This document shows positions 17,195-25,034 of a stretch of DNA of 64,000 nucleotides, one piece after another. The position numbers were made by a program, and so were the translations under genes. Numbering within the stretch: position 1 is the first letter of the stretch; each line of letters begins with the position of its first letter. The DNA is taken from assembly GCF_000023125.1 (NCBI RefSeq), contig NC_013037.1, positions 5,992,501 to 6,056,500 on the forward strand, given 5' to 3'. This stretch comes from Dyadobacter fermentans DSM 18053. GTDB lineage: Bacteria > Bacteroidota > Bacteroidia > Cytophagales > Spirosomataceae. Under the pieces are notes generated by a model. The model did no database searches. It saw only the letters and a list, made by a program, of their open reading frames with translations, and was not told the DNA's origin.

Positions 17195-18460
17195 ATGAAG
17201 AAATGCTCTATCCGGCGCGCGGCGCTGGTGATTGCTTTTGCCTTTGTGTTTGGATGTAAAGACACGGGTGAAAAAGCAAATGTGCTCCCCTCCAACGACT
17301 TCACCGTCGAGCAAGCTCAGCAATGGTTCTCCGATTTTCAAAAATCAGCCCGAAGTTTTGGCCAGGCCGGCGACCGGGTGATTTGGGGCGCTGCGACGCA
17401 GAGAAAAGTAACCGCCGACGACGAAATTGTGGTAGCGCCCGTCCTCTCGGGCAATTTCCTCGGATGCCGCATTAAAGACGGCCGCAAAGACAAGCGGAAA
17501 CCTGACGAGGAATACATTGCCGGCAGAATCCAGCGAAGCCTCGTTGTACGCAAGGTTCGGGGAAAGATCGAAGCGATGGAAATGCGGACGGTCTACGACG
17601 CCGATTATGAGCCGAGGACAGTAAACGGGCGGACCGATACTTCCAATTTTGAAGGGAAAGTTTACTTTTTCGACATGAATGGCAAACTGGTGAATGGGCT
17701 GATCTACGAATCAGGAAAGCAGGTAGCCATGTTTGGGCCAGTTAAAGGCGGCCGGACTTCCGATATGGTGGAGGTTTGCACGGATTGGTACCATCAGGGA
17801 TGTGTGGATGGATATGGTTGTTCGGGATGGGTTTATCAGGAGACGACTTGCGAGATGGTGTATATCGGCCAAAGCTCGGGTGGTACAGGGACTGTTTGGT
17901 CGAATTCGCTCGATGTAACACTCACCGGCGGAAGTGATGTGCTGTTTGAAGCCTTAATGCAATTGCCCTACGTATCGGAATTATGGGGTAGTATGAACCA
18001 AACGGAGAAAGATTATTTTCAAAGTAGAAAATGGTTAATTCCACAGGCCGCCTTCGCATGGGGATCAGCTAAAGTATTTGTCCAATTATTCTATTGCAAT
18101 GATTCTGACGACGGAAATTGGAATGCATTTAAGCACGCTGCTTGGTCGGCATTTCTATGCATGCAATTTGGTGTCTCCACTACTCTTGAAATTACCAATA
18201 ACCATGAATTGCTTTCTCCAGTGAATCAAAAAACTATGGATTTATTTAACAATGATCTGGGTATCAAGGCTTATAAGAAAATGAGTGCCACATTAGCCTC
18301 GATGCCTGCTTATAATCCTGGCCCAAAACTAGCCCTGATCGCGAATACTATTTTGCAAAAAATTACAGAAGGAATGGGCGTAAGGCTAGCCCCAGAGAAC
18401 GTTCCAGAGGGTACATTTCAAATGTTCATGTCGACAGATGAGACTGGTTTATGTAATTAA
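17195..18460 (+). CDS. toxin-like lipoprotein with C-terminal NAFKHA/HE/MDLFNN domain (DUF6973-like)
   Basis: A 421-residue protein with a lipoprotein signal peptide and lipobox VFGC (Cys21). The following KDTGEK is acidic, as in surface-exposed Bacteroidota lipoproteins. Residues 22-240 form a beta-rich region with a Cys cluster (DWYHQGCVDGYGCSGWVYQE). A Gly/Ser linker (GQSSGGTGT) leads to the C-terminal domain of about 170 residues. That domain has LWGSMNQTEKDYF, GNWNAFKHAAWSAFLC, NNHEL and MDLFNNDLGIKAYK, an arrangement I associate with DUF6973, found in lipoproteins and toxin C-termini. The conserved His, His-Glu and Asp-Asn residues could form a hydrolase site; that is inference. The C-terminal half is much more AT-rich than the N-terminal half. 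Small paralogous lipoprotein genes follow, separated from it by a terminator. Confidence 0.75.
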   Translation: MKKCSIRRAALVIAFAFVFGCKDTGEKANVLPSNDFTVEQAQQWFSDFQKSARSFGQAGDRVIWGAATQRKVTADDEIVVAPVLSGNFLGCRIKDGRKDKRKPDEEYIAGRIQRSLVVRKVRGKIEAMEMRTVYDADYEPRTVNGRTDTSNFEGKVYFFDMNGKLVNGLIYESGKQVAMFGPVKGGRTSDMVEVCTDWYHQGCVDGYGCSGWVYQETTCEMVYIGQSSGGTGTVWSNSLDVTLTGGSDVLFEALMQLPYVSELWGSMNQTEKDYFQSRKWLIPQAAFAWGSAKVFVQLFYCNDSDDGNWNAFKHAAWSAFLCMQFGVSTTLEITNNHELLSPVNQKTMDLFNNDLGIKAYKKMSATLASMPAYNPGPKLALIANTILQKITEGMGVRLAPENVPEGTFQMFMSTDETGLCN

Positions 18461-18472
18461 TGAATTATTTGG

Positions 18473-18500
18473 AAAGCAGGTCGCTTGGCGTCCTGCTTTT
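18473..18500 (+). terminator. terminator after the toxin-like gene
   Basis: AAAGCAGG (18473-18480) pairs with CCTGCTTT (18492-18499), with CGC/GCG inside, followed by TTTTCTC. It starts 12 bases after the stop codon and ends 3 bases before the next gene's ATG. Confidence 0.7.
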
Positions 18501-18503
18501 CTC

Positions 18504-18869
18504 ATGACTTGGAACGGACTTTTCCTGACCTGCTTTGTAATGTGTGTGTTCGGTGCCTGTCGGCAGGAAGAAGACGGCGTATTCGAAATTACTGATCCGT
18601 CCAAACCGTATGTCTTTTATGATTCTGCATTTCATGATGCCTTTTGTTGCGTGGATGCAACGGTTACGGGAGAAATTGATGGCACAGCACAGGTTCAGAT
18701 CCAATACGTTCCCCAATCCGAGTATTGGGTAGGCGGCTTTTATTTAAAGCCAGGCCGTATTGATTCGCTTAGACTGCGTAAGGATTTCTTTTACCGGAAA
18801 ATCAAGATCTACTATGTACCAGGAACTGCCAAAAAGGGATATGTGAAAATTGTGACTAAGGTTTTGTAA
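18504..18869 (+). CDS. small lipoprotein, first member of a tandem paralogous array
   Basis: A 121-residue protein from the ATG at 18504, which yields a clean lipoprotein signal (GLFLTCFVMCVFGAC, lipid Cys19) followed by acidic RQEEDG, a possible surface-export signal. The mature domain of about 100 residues shows FEITDPSK, a CCVDATVTGEIDGTAQVQI strand pair, PGRIDSLRL and the terminal YRKIKIYYVPGTAKKGYVKI. The same blocks recur in the genes at 18873 and 19490 and in the broken copy at 19261. It is probably an all-beta fold. An in-frame start at 18438 would overlap the upstream gene and place a terminator inside the coding region, so I reject it. Function is unknown; immunity to the upstream protein is one hypothesis. 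Confidence 0.75.
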   Translation: MTWNGLFLTCFVMCVFGACRQEEDGVFEITDPSKPYVFYDSAFHDAFCCVDATVTGEIDGTAQVQIQYVPQSEYWVGGFYLKPGRIDSLRLRKDFFYRKIKIYYVPGTAKKGYVKIVTKVL

Positions 18870-18872
18870 AAC

Positions 18873-19259
18873 GTGAAGGCATTTAAAAGCTGCAAGAAAT
18901 TTTTGAACAGCAGGCGATTAGCCAGCCTGCTGTTCATGGGGATAGCAACAGCGTGTTCATTTGAAAAGGGAGAATTTCAAATAACTGACGTGTCCAAAAA
19001 GCACTTCTTTACAGATTCGGCTTCCTTTCATCCCTGTTGCTGTGTGGCAACTACTGTAACCGGAACCCTGGATGCCCCGGGATTGATAGTGATCCATGGT
19101 TATCTGATCGGAGGTCTGATCGACAGCATCTATTTGCCGAAGGGCAATGTTAATGTGAAGTCGCATGGAGATCTCTACGTTTATCGGAAGATCGCTATTG
19201 AGTATTTTCCTGGGAAAGCGAAGAAAGGGAATCTGAAAATTAAAACATCGATCTATTGA
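18873..19259 (+). CDS. small lipoprotein, second member of the paralogous array
   Basis: A 128-residue protein read from a GTG 3 bases after the previous stop. The start gives a good lipoprotein signal (LASLLFMGIATAC, lipid Cys28) followed by SFEKGE. The mature part carries the array blocks FQITDVSK, CCCVATTVTG, GLIDSIYLPKGNV and YRKIAIEYFPGKAKKGNLKI. It is shorter in the middle than its neighbours, so this copy has diverged. DNA coding its signal peptide contains a perfect 10-base inverted repeat (18906-18915 with 18925-18934). The later ATG at 18936 would leave too short a signal. Function is unknown. Confidence 0.7.
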   Translation: MKAFKSCKKFLNSRRLASLLFMGIATACSFEKGEFQITDVSKKHFFTDSASFHPCCCVATTVTGTLDAPGLIVIHGYLIGGLIDSIYLPKGNVNVKSHGDLYVYRKIAIEYFPGKAKKGNLKIKTSIY

Positions 19260-19260
19260 A

Positions 19261-19479
19261 ATGAAAGGGTTCACGTTATTTGCCAGGCTGTTCATGGGAA
19301 TAGCCACAGCGTGTTCCATGGAAAAGGGGGAGTTTTATTGATAGCATCTATCTGCCGAAAGGGAAAGTGAACATCGAAAACTCTCACGGAGATTTTTATT
19401 GGTATCGAAAAATCGCCATCAGATATTACCCCGGTGAAGCGAAAAGGGGAGCCTCGAAATCAAGACTCTGATCTTTTAA
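19261..19479 (+). pseudogene. decayed third array member (internal deletion plus frameshift)
   Basis: It begins ATG with MKGFTLFARLFMGIATACS, a lipoprotein signal matching the preceding gene, then MEKGEFY and a stop at once. DNA directly after resumes, in another frame, with IDSIYLPKGKVNI and YRKIAIRYYPGEAK, which match the second half of the paralogs. About 40 central codons are missing. Near the end an A-run has four A where five would restore AKKGSLEIKTLIF and a stop at 19477-19479. Two independent lesions show that this copy is dead. Confidence 0.8.
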
Positions 19480-19489
19480 TTTGAGATAA

Positions 19490-19888
19490 ATGAAATGGAA
19501 AAACGTACTTAATGTCCATAATCTGGCAAAGGCGATTGTCTCGTGTTTCATCGGCCTCGCATTCTTCCTACTAATGTGGCCTTACTGGATGGAAGATGAT
19601 GGCGTATTCGAAGTAACCGACCCTTCCCAGGTGTATTTGTTTGAAGATTCTTCCCGTGCATCCTATGCCGACGTTGTGGAGGCATCCATTGTGGGATATT
19701 TAGACGGTACGGCCAGCGTGGAGATTTACTATCCGGATGCCACACGCCGTGTTTGGACTTACAACTTTCAACCCGGGCGCATCGACTCATCAGGTCGGTG
19801 GGATTTTTATGATAGGAAAGTACGCATCGATTATATTCCGGGAACGGCCAAAAAAGGCTATTTAAAAATCGTTACGAAGGTCTTTTAA
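19490..19888 (+). CDS. membrane-anchored member of the paralogous array
   Basis: A 132-residue protein. The N-terminus has a hydrophobic segment (AIVSCFIGLAFFLLMWPYW) but no lipobox Cys where the paralogs have one, so it is probably tethered by an uncleaved helix or a normal signal. The mature part is the closest relative of the 18504 protein: EDDGVFEVTDPSQ, then GYLDGTASVEIYY, PGRIDSSGRWDFYDRKVRI and DYIPGTAKKGYLKIVTKVF. It starts 10 bases after the pseudogene and ends at a strong terminator that closes the array. Function is unknown. Confidence 0.75.
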   Translation: MKWKNVLNVHNLAKAIVSCFIGLAFFLLMWPYWMEDDGVFEVTDPSQVYLFEDSSRASYADVVEASIVGYLDGTASVEIYYPDATRRVWTYNFQPGRIDSSGRWDFYDRKVRIDYIPGTAKKGYLKIVTKVF

Positions 19889-19892
19889 AGAT

Positions 19893-19925
19893 CACAACCA
19901 GCCCGGATTATCCAGGCTGGTTGTG
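19893..19925 (+). terminator. terminator closing the paralogous array
   Basis: An 11-base perfect stem (CACAACCAGCC with GGCTGGTTGTG) around an 11-base loop, starting 4 bases after the last array gene. Downstream T content is modest. Confidence 0.7.
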
Positions 19926-19970
19926 TATTGGAAATGGTGGTGATTCGGGTTAGCAGTAGCGCCGAATGCA

Positions 19971-21167
19971 TCAATCCAACCTAACCCTGACCCAAACCAA
20001 CCGATGATCCGAGCTCGACTCCCGCTTCTCTACCAGCTCGGCCATTGGCTCTCCTTTGGCGGGCCAGAAGACGCCGCTGTCGAGGATTTGGAAGCCTTGG
20101 CGCGAGGGGAGCACGTAGTCGGCGCGCATGCGCCAGAATGCGGTGTGGTTTTTGGCAAATGCGTTGCCGGGTGAATGCTCGGCGCCGCCTTTGCTGGCCG
20201 GGGCGGTGCCGCCATTCACGGCCGGGTTGCTGATGAGCTGGCGGATGCCGCCGGTGATGGCGTTGCCTTCGTCCGGGGAGGCGTTCTGGTCGCCGAGGAT
20301 TACGAACGAGGCGTTGGCGGGCAGGCCGCCTTTTTGGCCTTTGTCGTCGTAGATGTAGCGGCCTTTTTCCTGGGTGATGTAGTCATTCCAGAAGCGGATT
20401 TCGTCGTGGTTGCGCTTGCCGTTACGGTCTTCTTTGCCGTCGAAAGTGGGGGGCGTGGGGTGGCTGGCGAGGATGTGGATGGTTTTATCGCCCACTTTCA
20501 CCGGAATGTCCCAATGCGATTTGGAAGAGAGTGGAAACTGCGCCCAGGCTTCGGGGCTGTACCAGTCGGAGCCGTCTTCTTTGGTGGTTTTGAATGCATC
20601 GGGCATGTCCTTCCATTTGAAATGCTGGAACGTGCGCACCGCTGCGGTGTCGATCGGGAAGCGGGATAGCAGCACCATCCCGTATTGGCCCGGATAGTTG
20701 CCGAACCCCCACGCGTCGGCGCCGAGCTGCTCCATTTTGCCGTTCTGATCGAGGTCGTACGGGCTGGGTTGGCCGGTATTGACTGTCGAATAATAGTAGT
20801 AAGGATAGTCGATGCCTTTTGCGCCGTTCGAATCTTCATTTAAATACCCCTTAATAAACTGACCGACACCCTCCGCCGGGTTTTTGATGTAATCGAACTC
20901 ATTCAGCAAAATCACATCCGGGCGCACTGTTTTGATGATCTGTGCAATGTTTTTGATCTGCTGGTTGGCGCCCGAGGCAAGTTCTTTGATCAGCACCTGT
21001 TCCGAATTTCCCGGCGTGCCCCGCGGCACGTAGTTCTCGGCCTCCATACTCACGTTGTAGGTGGCAAATGTGATCATGCGGGCGTCGGTACCGGTTTGTG
21101 CAGTAGCAAGTTCCGGGATCGCCAGTCCCTGGCAAAGCAATGCGCCGGAAAGCAACAAAGATTTCAT
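19971..21167 (-). CDS. secreted endonuclease/exonuclease/phosphatase family protein
   Basis: A 398-residue protein with a signal peptide (MKSLLLSGALLCQGLAIPEL, cleavage near ATAQ). It shows the DNase I-like fold: MITFATYNVSMEAENY (Asn ligand), VRPDVILLNEFDYI (catalytic Glu), TIHILASHPTPPTFDGKEDR, FVILGDQNASPDEGNAI (the GDxN motif) and the final SSDHRLVWVRVRLD with the catalytic Asp-His. All metal and catalytic positions appear intact, so it is probably an active periplasmic or secreted phosphodiesterase or phosphatase. The substrate may be DNA or a phospho-compound. The N-terminus differs from plain nucleases and resembles alkaline-phosphatase-like 'endonuclease/phosphatase' proteins common in this phylum. 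Confidence 0.9.
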   Translation of the reverse strand: MKSLLLSGALLCQGLAIPELATAQTGTDARMITFATYNVSMEAENYVPRGTPGNSEQVLIKELASGANQQIKNIAQIIKTVRPDVILLNEFDYIKNPAEGVGQFIKGYLNEDSNGAKGIDYPYYYYSTVNTGQPSPYDLDQNGKMEQLGADAWGFGNYPGQYGMVLLSRFPIDTAAVRTFQHFKWKDMPDAFKTTKEDGSDWYSPEAWAQFPLSSKSHWDIPVKVGDKTIHILASHPTPPTFDGKEDRNGKRNHDEIRFWNDYITQEKGRYIYDDKGQKGGLPANASFVILGDQNASPDEGNAITGGIRQLISNPAVNGGTAPASKGGAEHSPGNAFAKNHTAFWRMRADYVLPSRQGFQILDSGVFWPAKGEPMAELVEKRESSSDHRLVWVRVRLD

Positions 21168-21221
21168 TGTTTAATGTTTTTGGTTATAAATGAATGATGA
21201 TGAATGGATTCGTGTCAAGCA

Positions 21222-21255
21222 AAAAGAGCCGCTCCGGTGACGAAGCAGCTCTTTT
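21222..21255 (-). terminator. terminator of the grpE-dnaJ unit
   Basis: AAAAGAGC-GCT on the left pairs with AGC-GCTCTTTT on the right with one mismatch. Read on the minus strand the stem is followed by a short T-run, 24 bases after the dnaJ stop. Confidence 0.8.
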
Positions 21256-21278
21256 GTAATATTATCGGAGAGGCATGA

Positions 21279-22439
21279 TCAATGGAAGAAATCTTTCATT
21301 TTATCGAAAAAGCCTTTCTCGTTTTTGCCCGGCTTCGGCTGGAAGTTCGGCGAATGACGGAGCGATTCGAGCGTAGAGCGCTCGTCCGACGTCAGTTGCT
21401 GCGGCGTCCATACATTGATATGTACCAGCTGGTCGCCTTTTCCGTAGCCATTCAGGTCTTTGATGCCTTTGCCTTTGAGGCGCAGAATCTTGCCCGCCTG
21501 CGTGCCCGATTCGATGTTAATGCGCGCTTTGCCGTCGATGGTTGGGATTTCAACCGAAGTGCCCAGCGCAGCATCGATAAAGCTCAGGTGCATATCGAAT
21601 ACGACGTTGTTGCCGTCTCTTTTTAGCAATGCATCTTCCTCTTCTTCGATCACGATGAGCAGGTCGCCGGCCACGCCTCCGCGTGCGGGAACATTTCCTT
21701 TGCCCGACATGGAAAGCTGCATGCCTTCTGCCACGCCGCCCGGAATGTTGAGTGTGATCAGGTCGTCCTGCAACAAGCGGCCTTCGCCCGCACAGGAGTC
21801 GCAACGTTCGCTGATGATCTTGCCATCGCCGTTACAGGTAGGGCAGGTGCTGGTCGACACCATCTGGCCGAGCATCGTGCTCACCACTTTGCGTACCTGG
21901 CCGGTTCCGTTACAGCCGTTACAATTGGTCAGCGAGGTGCCGTTTTTAGCGCCATTGCCGCCGCAGGTATTGCAGGTAACGTGTCTTTTAACCTTAATTT
22001 TCTTCTCAACGCCGTTCGCTACCTCTTCCAGGTTCAGTTTCAGCTTAATGCGAAGGTCGGAACCTCTGCGGACGCGACGGCCATTGCCGCCTTGCCGACC
22101 GAAAATGTCGCCGAACGGACTGCTATCGCCGAAAATATCGCCGAATTGCGAGAAGATATCGTCCATTGTGAAGCCGCCGCCGAAGCCGCCTGCTCCCGCG
22201 CCGGAAGCGCCGCCTACGCCGGCATGACCGAATTGGTCATAGCGCTGGCGCTTATTGTCGTCGCTCAGGATGCTGTATGCCTCGGCCGCTTCCTTGAACT
22301 TGTCTTCGGCCGTCGGATCGTCGGGATTTTTGTCCGGGTGGAATTTGATCGCGAGCTTGCGGTAAGCTTTCTTGATTTCATCCGCGGAGGCGCCACGATC
22401 CACCCCAAGGACTTCGTAATAATCTCTTTTCTTTGCCAT
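21279..22439 (-). CDS. dnaJ: molecular chaperone DnaJ (Hsp40)
   Basis: A 386-residue co-chaperone that stimulates DnaK ATPase and delivers unfolded proteins. The J domain has the HPD triad at residues 34-36 (FHPDKNPDD). A Gly/Phe region follows ([15 protein letters not shown]), with [16 protein letters not shown] typical of Bacteroidota. The zinc domain holds all four CxxCxGxG repeats: [24 protein letters not shown] and CDSCAGEG. The C-terminal substrate domains and the dimerisation tail are complete. It lies 38 bases downstream of grpE on the same strand and probably forms one heat-shock operon with it. Confidence 0.97.
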   Translation of the reverse strand: MAKKRDYYEVLGVDRGASADEIKKAYRKLAIKFHPDKNPDDPTAEDKFKEAAEAYSILSDDNKRQRYDQFGHAGVGGASGAGAGGFGGGFTMDDIFSQFGDIFGDSSPFGDIFGRQGGNGRRVRRGSDLRIKLKLNLEEVANGVEKKIKVKRHVTCNTCGGNGAKNGTSLTNCNGCNGTGQVRKVVSTMLGQMVSTSTCPTCNGDGKIISERCDSCAGEGRLLQDDLITLNIPGGVAEGMQLSMSGKGNVPARGGVAGDLLIVIEEEEDALLKRDGNNVVFDMHLSFIDAALGTSVEIPTIDGKARINIESGTQAGKILRLKGKGIKDLNGYGKGDQLVHINVWTPQQLTSDERSTLESLRHSPNFQPKPGKNEKGFFDKMKDFFH

Positions 22440-22477
22440 TTTGAATTACTGGTGTATCCTTTAAGGAAGGTTGAATG

Positions 22478-23113
22478 TCAGGCGCCTACGATTACTTTGG
22501 CGTAACGAATGACTTTGTCGTTCAGGTAATAACCTTTTTCGATTTCATCGATCACCTTACCTTTCAGGTCTTCCGAAGGGGCAGGGAACTGGGCGATGGA
22601 TTCATGAATTTCGGCATCGAAATCAGCCCCTTTCGATTCCATGGCTTTAAGGCCTTTGGATTCGAGGGCTTTGAAGAGCTTGTTATAGATGAGGTCTACG
22701 CCTTCTTTGAGGGCTTCGACGTCGGTAGAAGAGTCAAAAGAAACCTTGGCGCGTTCGAAATCGTCGACGATCGGCAGGATGAGCTTCACCGTGTCGGCGC
22801 TTGCTCCGGAGATCATTTCCAGTTTTTCCTTGGCGGTGCGGCGGCGGAAGTTTTCGAAATCCGCGTAAAGGCGCAGGTATTTGTCTTTCAATTCGGCGAT
22901 TTCGGCCTTAGCGGAATCCAGTGGATCTAATTTGGATGCCTCTGCCGAGGGCGCCTCACCCGTAATTTCTTGTCCTGCATTGTCCAGGAGTACATTGTTG
23001 GAAATTTCGGAATTTTCTTCGTTAACCAGATTGTCAGTTTCCAATGAAGCTTTATCCTCGTTCATTTCGTAATTTTTGTCTTGATCTATGTTGAATTCTG
23101 TATTTTCTGGCAT
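22478..23113 (-). CDS. grpE: nucleotide exchange factor GrpE
   Basis: A 211-residue DnaK nucleotide exchange factor. A long acidic, probably disordered N-terminus (about 70 residues) precedes the coiled-coil helix SAKAEIAELKDKYLRLYADF. Next come the hallmark ENFRRRTAKEKLEMIS, the helical LPIVDDFERAKVSF and the C-terminal beta-wing GADFDAEIHESIAQFPAPS, ending GYYLNDKVIRYAKVIVG. The first ATG is used here; an internal ATG (MNEDKAS) would remove 16 residues and is also possible. It is the first gene of the grpE-dnaJ unit and is divergent from queG. Confidence 0.96.
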   Translation of the reverse strand: MPENTEFNIDQDKNYEMNEDKASLETDNLVNEENSEISNNVLLDNAGQEITGEAPSAEASKLDPLDSAKAEIAELKDKYLRLYADFENFRRRTAKEKLEMISGASADTVKLILPIVDDFERAKVSFDSSTDVEALKEGVDLIYNKLFKALESKGLKAMESKGADFDAEIHESIAQFPAPSEDLKGKVIDEIEKGYYLNDKVIRYAKVIVGA

Positions 23114-23214
23114 GGTTATTCGCAGTTACGTGTCTTTTTGCAACAGCCATTTGACTCCTAAATTACTTTGCCACGGCTAAATTACTGACAAGATGGCATT
23201 TTACAATCAATTTG

Positions 23215-23222
23215 TAACTTTG
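23215..23222 (+). promoter_or_regulatory. Bacteroidota -7 box next to the queG start
   Basis: TAACTTTG matches TAnnTTTG and lies 4 bases before the queG ATG, the same spacing as at tsaE. Transcription from it would give a leaderless or nearly leaderless message. Confidence 0.45.
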
Positions 23223-23226
23223 CAGT

Positions 23227-24174
23227 ATGACGACAGCAGATATAGTGGCGCAGGAAAGGAGTTTGTTCATCAAGGCAAAAGCATTGGAACACGGCTTCGA
23301 TTTTTGTGGTATTTCAAAAGCCGGATTCCTGGAAAATGAGGCTCCCCGCCTTGAAAAATGGCTGTCGCTCAACCACCACGGCGCGATGGGCTACATGGCC
23401 AACCACTTCGACAAGCGCCTTGATCCGACTAAGCTCGTAGAGGGCGCGAAGAGCGTCATCTCCGTTTTATTAAATTATTACCCCGAAGAGCGGCTTCCCG
23501 AGGGCGACGACGACCTCAAACTGTCCAAGTACGCGTACGGCACGGACTATCATTATATATTAAAGGAAAAGCTCGCCGCATTGCTGGCCTCCATCCAGGA
23601 GGAAGTAGGCGAGGTGAATGGGCGCATTTTTGTGGATTCGGCGCCGGTGATGGACAAGGTATGGGCCGCCAAAAGCGGCCTGGGCTGGGTAGGCAAGCAT
23701 TCCAACCTGCTCAACCGCGAAATGGGCAGCTTCTTCTTTATCGGCGAGATCATCTGCGACCTCGACCTCGCGCCGGATAGCGCCACGGGCGACTACTGCG
23801 GCACCTGCACCAAATGCATCGATGCCTGCCCGACCGATGCCATTACCGGCCCCTTCGTGGTCGACGGGAGCAAATGCATCAGCTACTTCACCATCGAATT
23901 GAAAGACGCCATTCCCGAGGAGGTGCAGGGTAAGTTCAGCAACTGGATCTTCGGCTGCGACATCTGCCAGGACGTGTGCCCGTGGAACCGTTTTGCGCGC
24001 CCGCACACGACCCCCGAGTTCAATTTGCCGAAGCAGCTGTCCGGCTTTTCCAACGGTAACTGGCAGGAGATTACGGAGGAAGTTTTCCGCGAGATTTTCC
24101 GGAAATCACCCGTAAAAAGGGCCAAATACGCCGGTTTGAAGCGGAATATCGAATTTGTCATATCCGGTGAATAA
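23227..24174 (+). CDS. queG: epoxyqueuosine reductase
   Basis: A 315-residue cobalamin-dependent iron-sulfur enzyme that reduces epoxyqueuosine to queuosine in tRNA. The N-terminal part starts with an [17 protein letters not shown] helix-strand and [37 protein letters not shown] is the family's cobalamin-pocket region with the catalytic Asp. Two 4Fe-4S clusters are bound by [12 protein letters not shown] and CDICQDVCP, with an additional Cys in [11 protein letters not shown]. It is the short form without C-terminal HEAT repeats, normal for Bacteroidota. It is divergent from grpE across 113 bases. Confidence 0.96.
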   Translation: MTTADIVAQERSLFIKAKALEHGFDFCGISKAGFLENEAPRLEKWLSLNHHGAMGYMANHFDKRLDPTKLVEGAKSVISVLLNYYPEERLPEGDDDLKLSKYAYGTDYHYILKEKLAALLASIQEEVGEVNGRIFVDSAPVMDKVWAAKSGLGWVGKHSNLLNREMGSFFFIGEIICDLDLAPDSATGDYCGTCTKCIDACPTDAITGPFVVDGSKCISYFTIELKDAIPEEVQGKFSNWIFGCDICQDVCPWNRFARPHTTPEFNLPKQLSGFSNGNWQEITEEVFREIFRKSPVKRAKYAGLKRNIEFVISGE

Positions 24175-24252
24175 AAAGCACAATTGTATCTGAAACCTCT
24201 TATATTTGGGCCGGGGAGTTCCTTTCGATGACTGAATAAAACACTCAATACA

Positions 24253-24666
24253 ATGAGAAAACAATCTGTCAATCTTTGGGCCGTGCTAGTATGTGTGGTG
24301 ATAGGTCAGATAGTACCAGCGTTGTGGTACAGCACTTTTTCAGAACAATGGATGGCTTTGAACGGCTTCACAATGGAGCAGATCAAATCGGCCACCAGTC
24401 CGGTCCCTTATCTTGCCAGCATTGTTTCCACTTCCTTCATGGCCTACACCATGGCCTGGGTATTCACCAAAGTCCCCGTCAAATCACTTGTCATGGGTTT
24501 TCTCATCGGACTTTTGTTCGGAATCGTGTTCGTTTTGTTCGAAACGATCGTGAAAGACATGTTTTCGATGCGCGCGCTAGCGCTTTCGCTCATTGATGGC
24601 GGCGTGAGCGTGATCGTGTATGCCATTACGGGCGCAATCCTCGGCGCATGGCGCAAGTACGAGTAG
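24253..24666 (+). CDS. DUF1761 family membrane protein
   Basis: A 137-residue integral membrane protein with four predicted helices: LWAVLVCVVIGQIVPALWYS, YLASIVSTSFMAYTMAWVF, LVMGFLIGLLFGIVFVLFE and a final GVSVIVYAITGAILGAWRKY. The ALWYSTFSEQWMALNGFT stretch after the first helix is typical of DUF1761. Biochemical function is unknown for the family. It appears monocistronic, with no clear hairpin terminator downstream. Confidence 0.85.
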   Translation: MRKQSVNLWAVLVCVVIGQIVPALWYSTFSEQWMALNGFTMEQIKSATSPVPYLASIVSTSFMAYTMAWVFTKVPVKSLVMGFLIGLLFGIVFVLFETIVKDMFSMRALALSLIDGGVSVIVYAITGAILGAWRKYE

Positions 24667-25034
24667 TACACCATTTCCCAATCTTGATTTTATGCTAGTC
24701 GGCGCGGCATGTTACCCGCGGTGCGTAGTATTTTTTTGTCGACGTAATTCCTATTTCCGTCGACAATCTGATGTGCGTGCCCGTTAAAAGCGGCCGAAAC
24801 CAAAAACGCCGATTGCGCGCCGGTGTTTCGAGCACGCAACCGAAAGTGCCTCCCCAAAATAAATGTGTTTAAGACAAATATTATTTCAATAATTGGAAAA
24901 TATGGCGTTTTAAATGCTTTTTAGAGGCGTTTATTCAAAATATTAGTTTAGTGCAATTAAAAATGGCAAAATAAGTTGCTTGTTTGGGTTAATAGGATTA
25001 AATTTCTCTTAAATTCAATAAACCCATTTTACCT
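24667..25034. promoter_or_regulatory. 368-base upstream region of the SusCD locus with inverted repeat
   Basis: No gene is present. TTGTCGACG (24736-24744) and CGTCGACAA (24758-24766) form a 9-base inverted repeat with a 13-base spacer, either an operator or an RNA hairpin. From about 24860 the DNA is strongly AT-rich up to the SusC ATG, as expected for a promoter region. I see TTTG at about 24985 and TAAATTCA 23 bases later, which is a poor match to the -33/-7 pair. Confidence 0.4.

Noticed and set aside
18438..18503. Upstream extension of the first array gene
   Set aside because: It would overlap the toxin-like gene and translate through a terminator; the ATG at 18504 gives a better lipoprotein signal.
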